From an uncultured Cellvibrionales bacterium (GTDB lineage Bacteria > Pseudomonadota > Gammaproteobacteria > Pseudomonadales > UBA7434), in the NCBI GenBank assembly GCA_937897785.1, contig CALCNB010000206.1, positions 1 through 5,893 of the forward strand: a DNA stretch of 5,893 bases. Direction: 5' to 3'. Both the position numbers and the translations under genes were made by a program. This document shows, in pieces, positions 5,610-5,893 of the stretch. The stretch's first letter is position 1. Each line of letters begins with the position of its first letter. The notes beneath the pieces were generated by a model. It was not told the origin of the DNA and searched no databases. It saw nothing but the letters and a program-made list of their open reading frames with translations.

Positions 5610-5619
5610 TGCCACCACA

Positions 5620-5893
5620 GTGACTGAACAACTCAATACCCAAGAGCTGCGTAATATCGCTATTATTGCTCACGTTGACCATGGCAAGACCACCTTGGTC
5701 GATAAGCTATTAGAGCAGTCTGGGACGCTCGATCGTCGTGATCAAGGCACTGAAAGAATCATGGATTCGAATGATCAGGAAAAAGAGCGTGGCATCACTA
5801 TTTTAGCCAAAAACACAGCGATTAACTGGCAAGGCCATCACATTAATATTGTTGACACCCCCGGCCATGCTGATTTTGGCGGGGAGGGTGAGC
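5620..5893 (+). CDS. typA: Ribosome-associated GTPase TypA/BipA, N-terminal fragment (3' end outside window)
   Basis: The frame opens with GTG 5620 and is still open at the window edge: 91 codons of a protein usually about 600 residues long. It begins with translational-GTPase signatures: NIAIIAHVDHGKTTL (12-26) contains the P-loop (G1), KERGITI (55-61) is switch I/G2, and DTPGHADFGG (79-88) is G3. The stretch RIMDSNDQEKERGITILAKN is nearly identical to E. coli BipA, which separates it from LepA and EF-G. BipA is an EF-G-like GTPase that binds ribosomes and aids 50S assembly and growth under cold or other stress. Residue 90 is Gly (GGT, 5887-5889) where the family has Val (GGEVER); it sits four bases from the edge and may be a sequence error. 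The start is supported by AGGAG at 5605 and a TATAAT box at 5559. Confidence 0.93.
   Translation, partial: MTEQLNTQELRNIAIIAHVDHGKTTLVDKLLEQSGTLDRRDQGTERIMDSNDQEKERGITILAKNTAINWQGHHINIVDTPGHADFGGEGE

Larger units (their letters stand above)
5328..5619. other. Divergent intergenic region between the flavoenzyme gene and typA
   Basis: In these 292 bp I see the flavoenzyme ribosome binding site (AGGAGA, minus strand, just upstream of 5327) and, at the right end, the typA promoter, its flanking inverted repeat and ribosome binding site. CCGCTA (5359-5364) and TAGCGG (5393-5398) form a weak 6-bp inverted repeat with a 28-base spacer. I found no open frame with a convincing start, no tRNA and no clear promoter for the flavoenzyme gene. 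Confidence 0.5.

Noticed and set aside
1..5893. CRISPR arrays, tRNA or rRNA genes, insertion-sequence ends, integrase or toxin-antitoxin genes
   Set aside because: No regularly spaced repeats, cloverleaf-like segments, transposase motifs or flanking duplications were seen on reading both strands.

Overview
The window looks like an ordinary chromosomal stretch of a free-living, probably marine gammaproteobacterium of moderate G+C (mid-40s by eye, not counted). The main clues are a ferredoxin-NADP reductase very close to the Pseudomonas Fpr type, a divergently transcribed FinR/YeiE-type LysR regulator, a DusC-type tRNA-dihydrouridine synthase and a TypA/BipA GTPase. A relative of the Cellvibrionales/Spongiibacteraceae (BD1-7 clade) would fit, but this is inference from protein resemblance only.

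Layout, left to right. The window opens inside the 3' end of dusC (+). Convergent to it is a small SnoaL/NTF2-like protein gene (-). Next is fpr (-), separated from the SnoaL-like gene by about 130 bp holding two hairpins. A 239-bp A+T-rich divergent region separates fpr from the LysR regulator (+) and carries a striking 35-bp dyad. The regulator overlaps tail to tail by 4 bp with a sodium:neurotransmitter-symporter-family transporter (-). Upstream of that, on the same strand after a 139-bp gap with a hairpin, is a nitronate-monooxygenase-family flavoprotein (-). A 292-bp divergent region follows, and the window closes in the first 91 codons of typA/bipA (+), which has a recognisable promoter and ribosome binding site.

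The only pair with clear functional logic is fpr plus the divergent regulator. In Pseudomonas this arrangement (fpr/finR) couples NADPH-ferredoxin/flavodoxin electron supply to oxidative or sulfite stress. The SnoaL-like protein, the transporter and the nitronate-monooxygenase-like enzyme have recognisable folds, but their substrates cannot be read from sequence. dusC and typA are housekeeping genes for tRNA modification and ribosome-associated stress adaptation. I see no mobile element, CRISPR array, tRNA, rRNA or novel multigene system. The most interesting material is regulatory DNA in the two divergent intergenic regions, plus a poorly characterised flavoenzyme subfamily.
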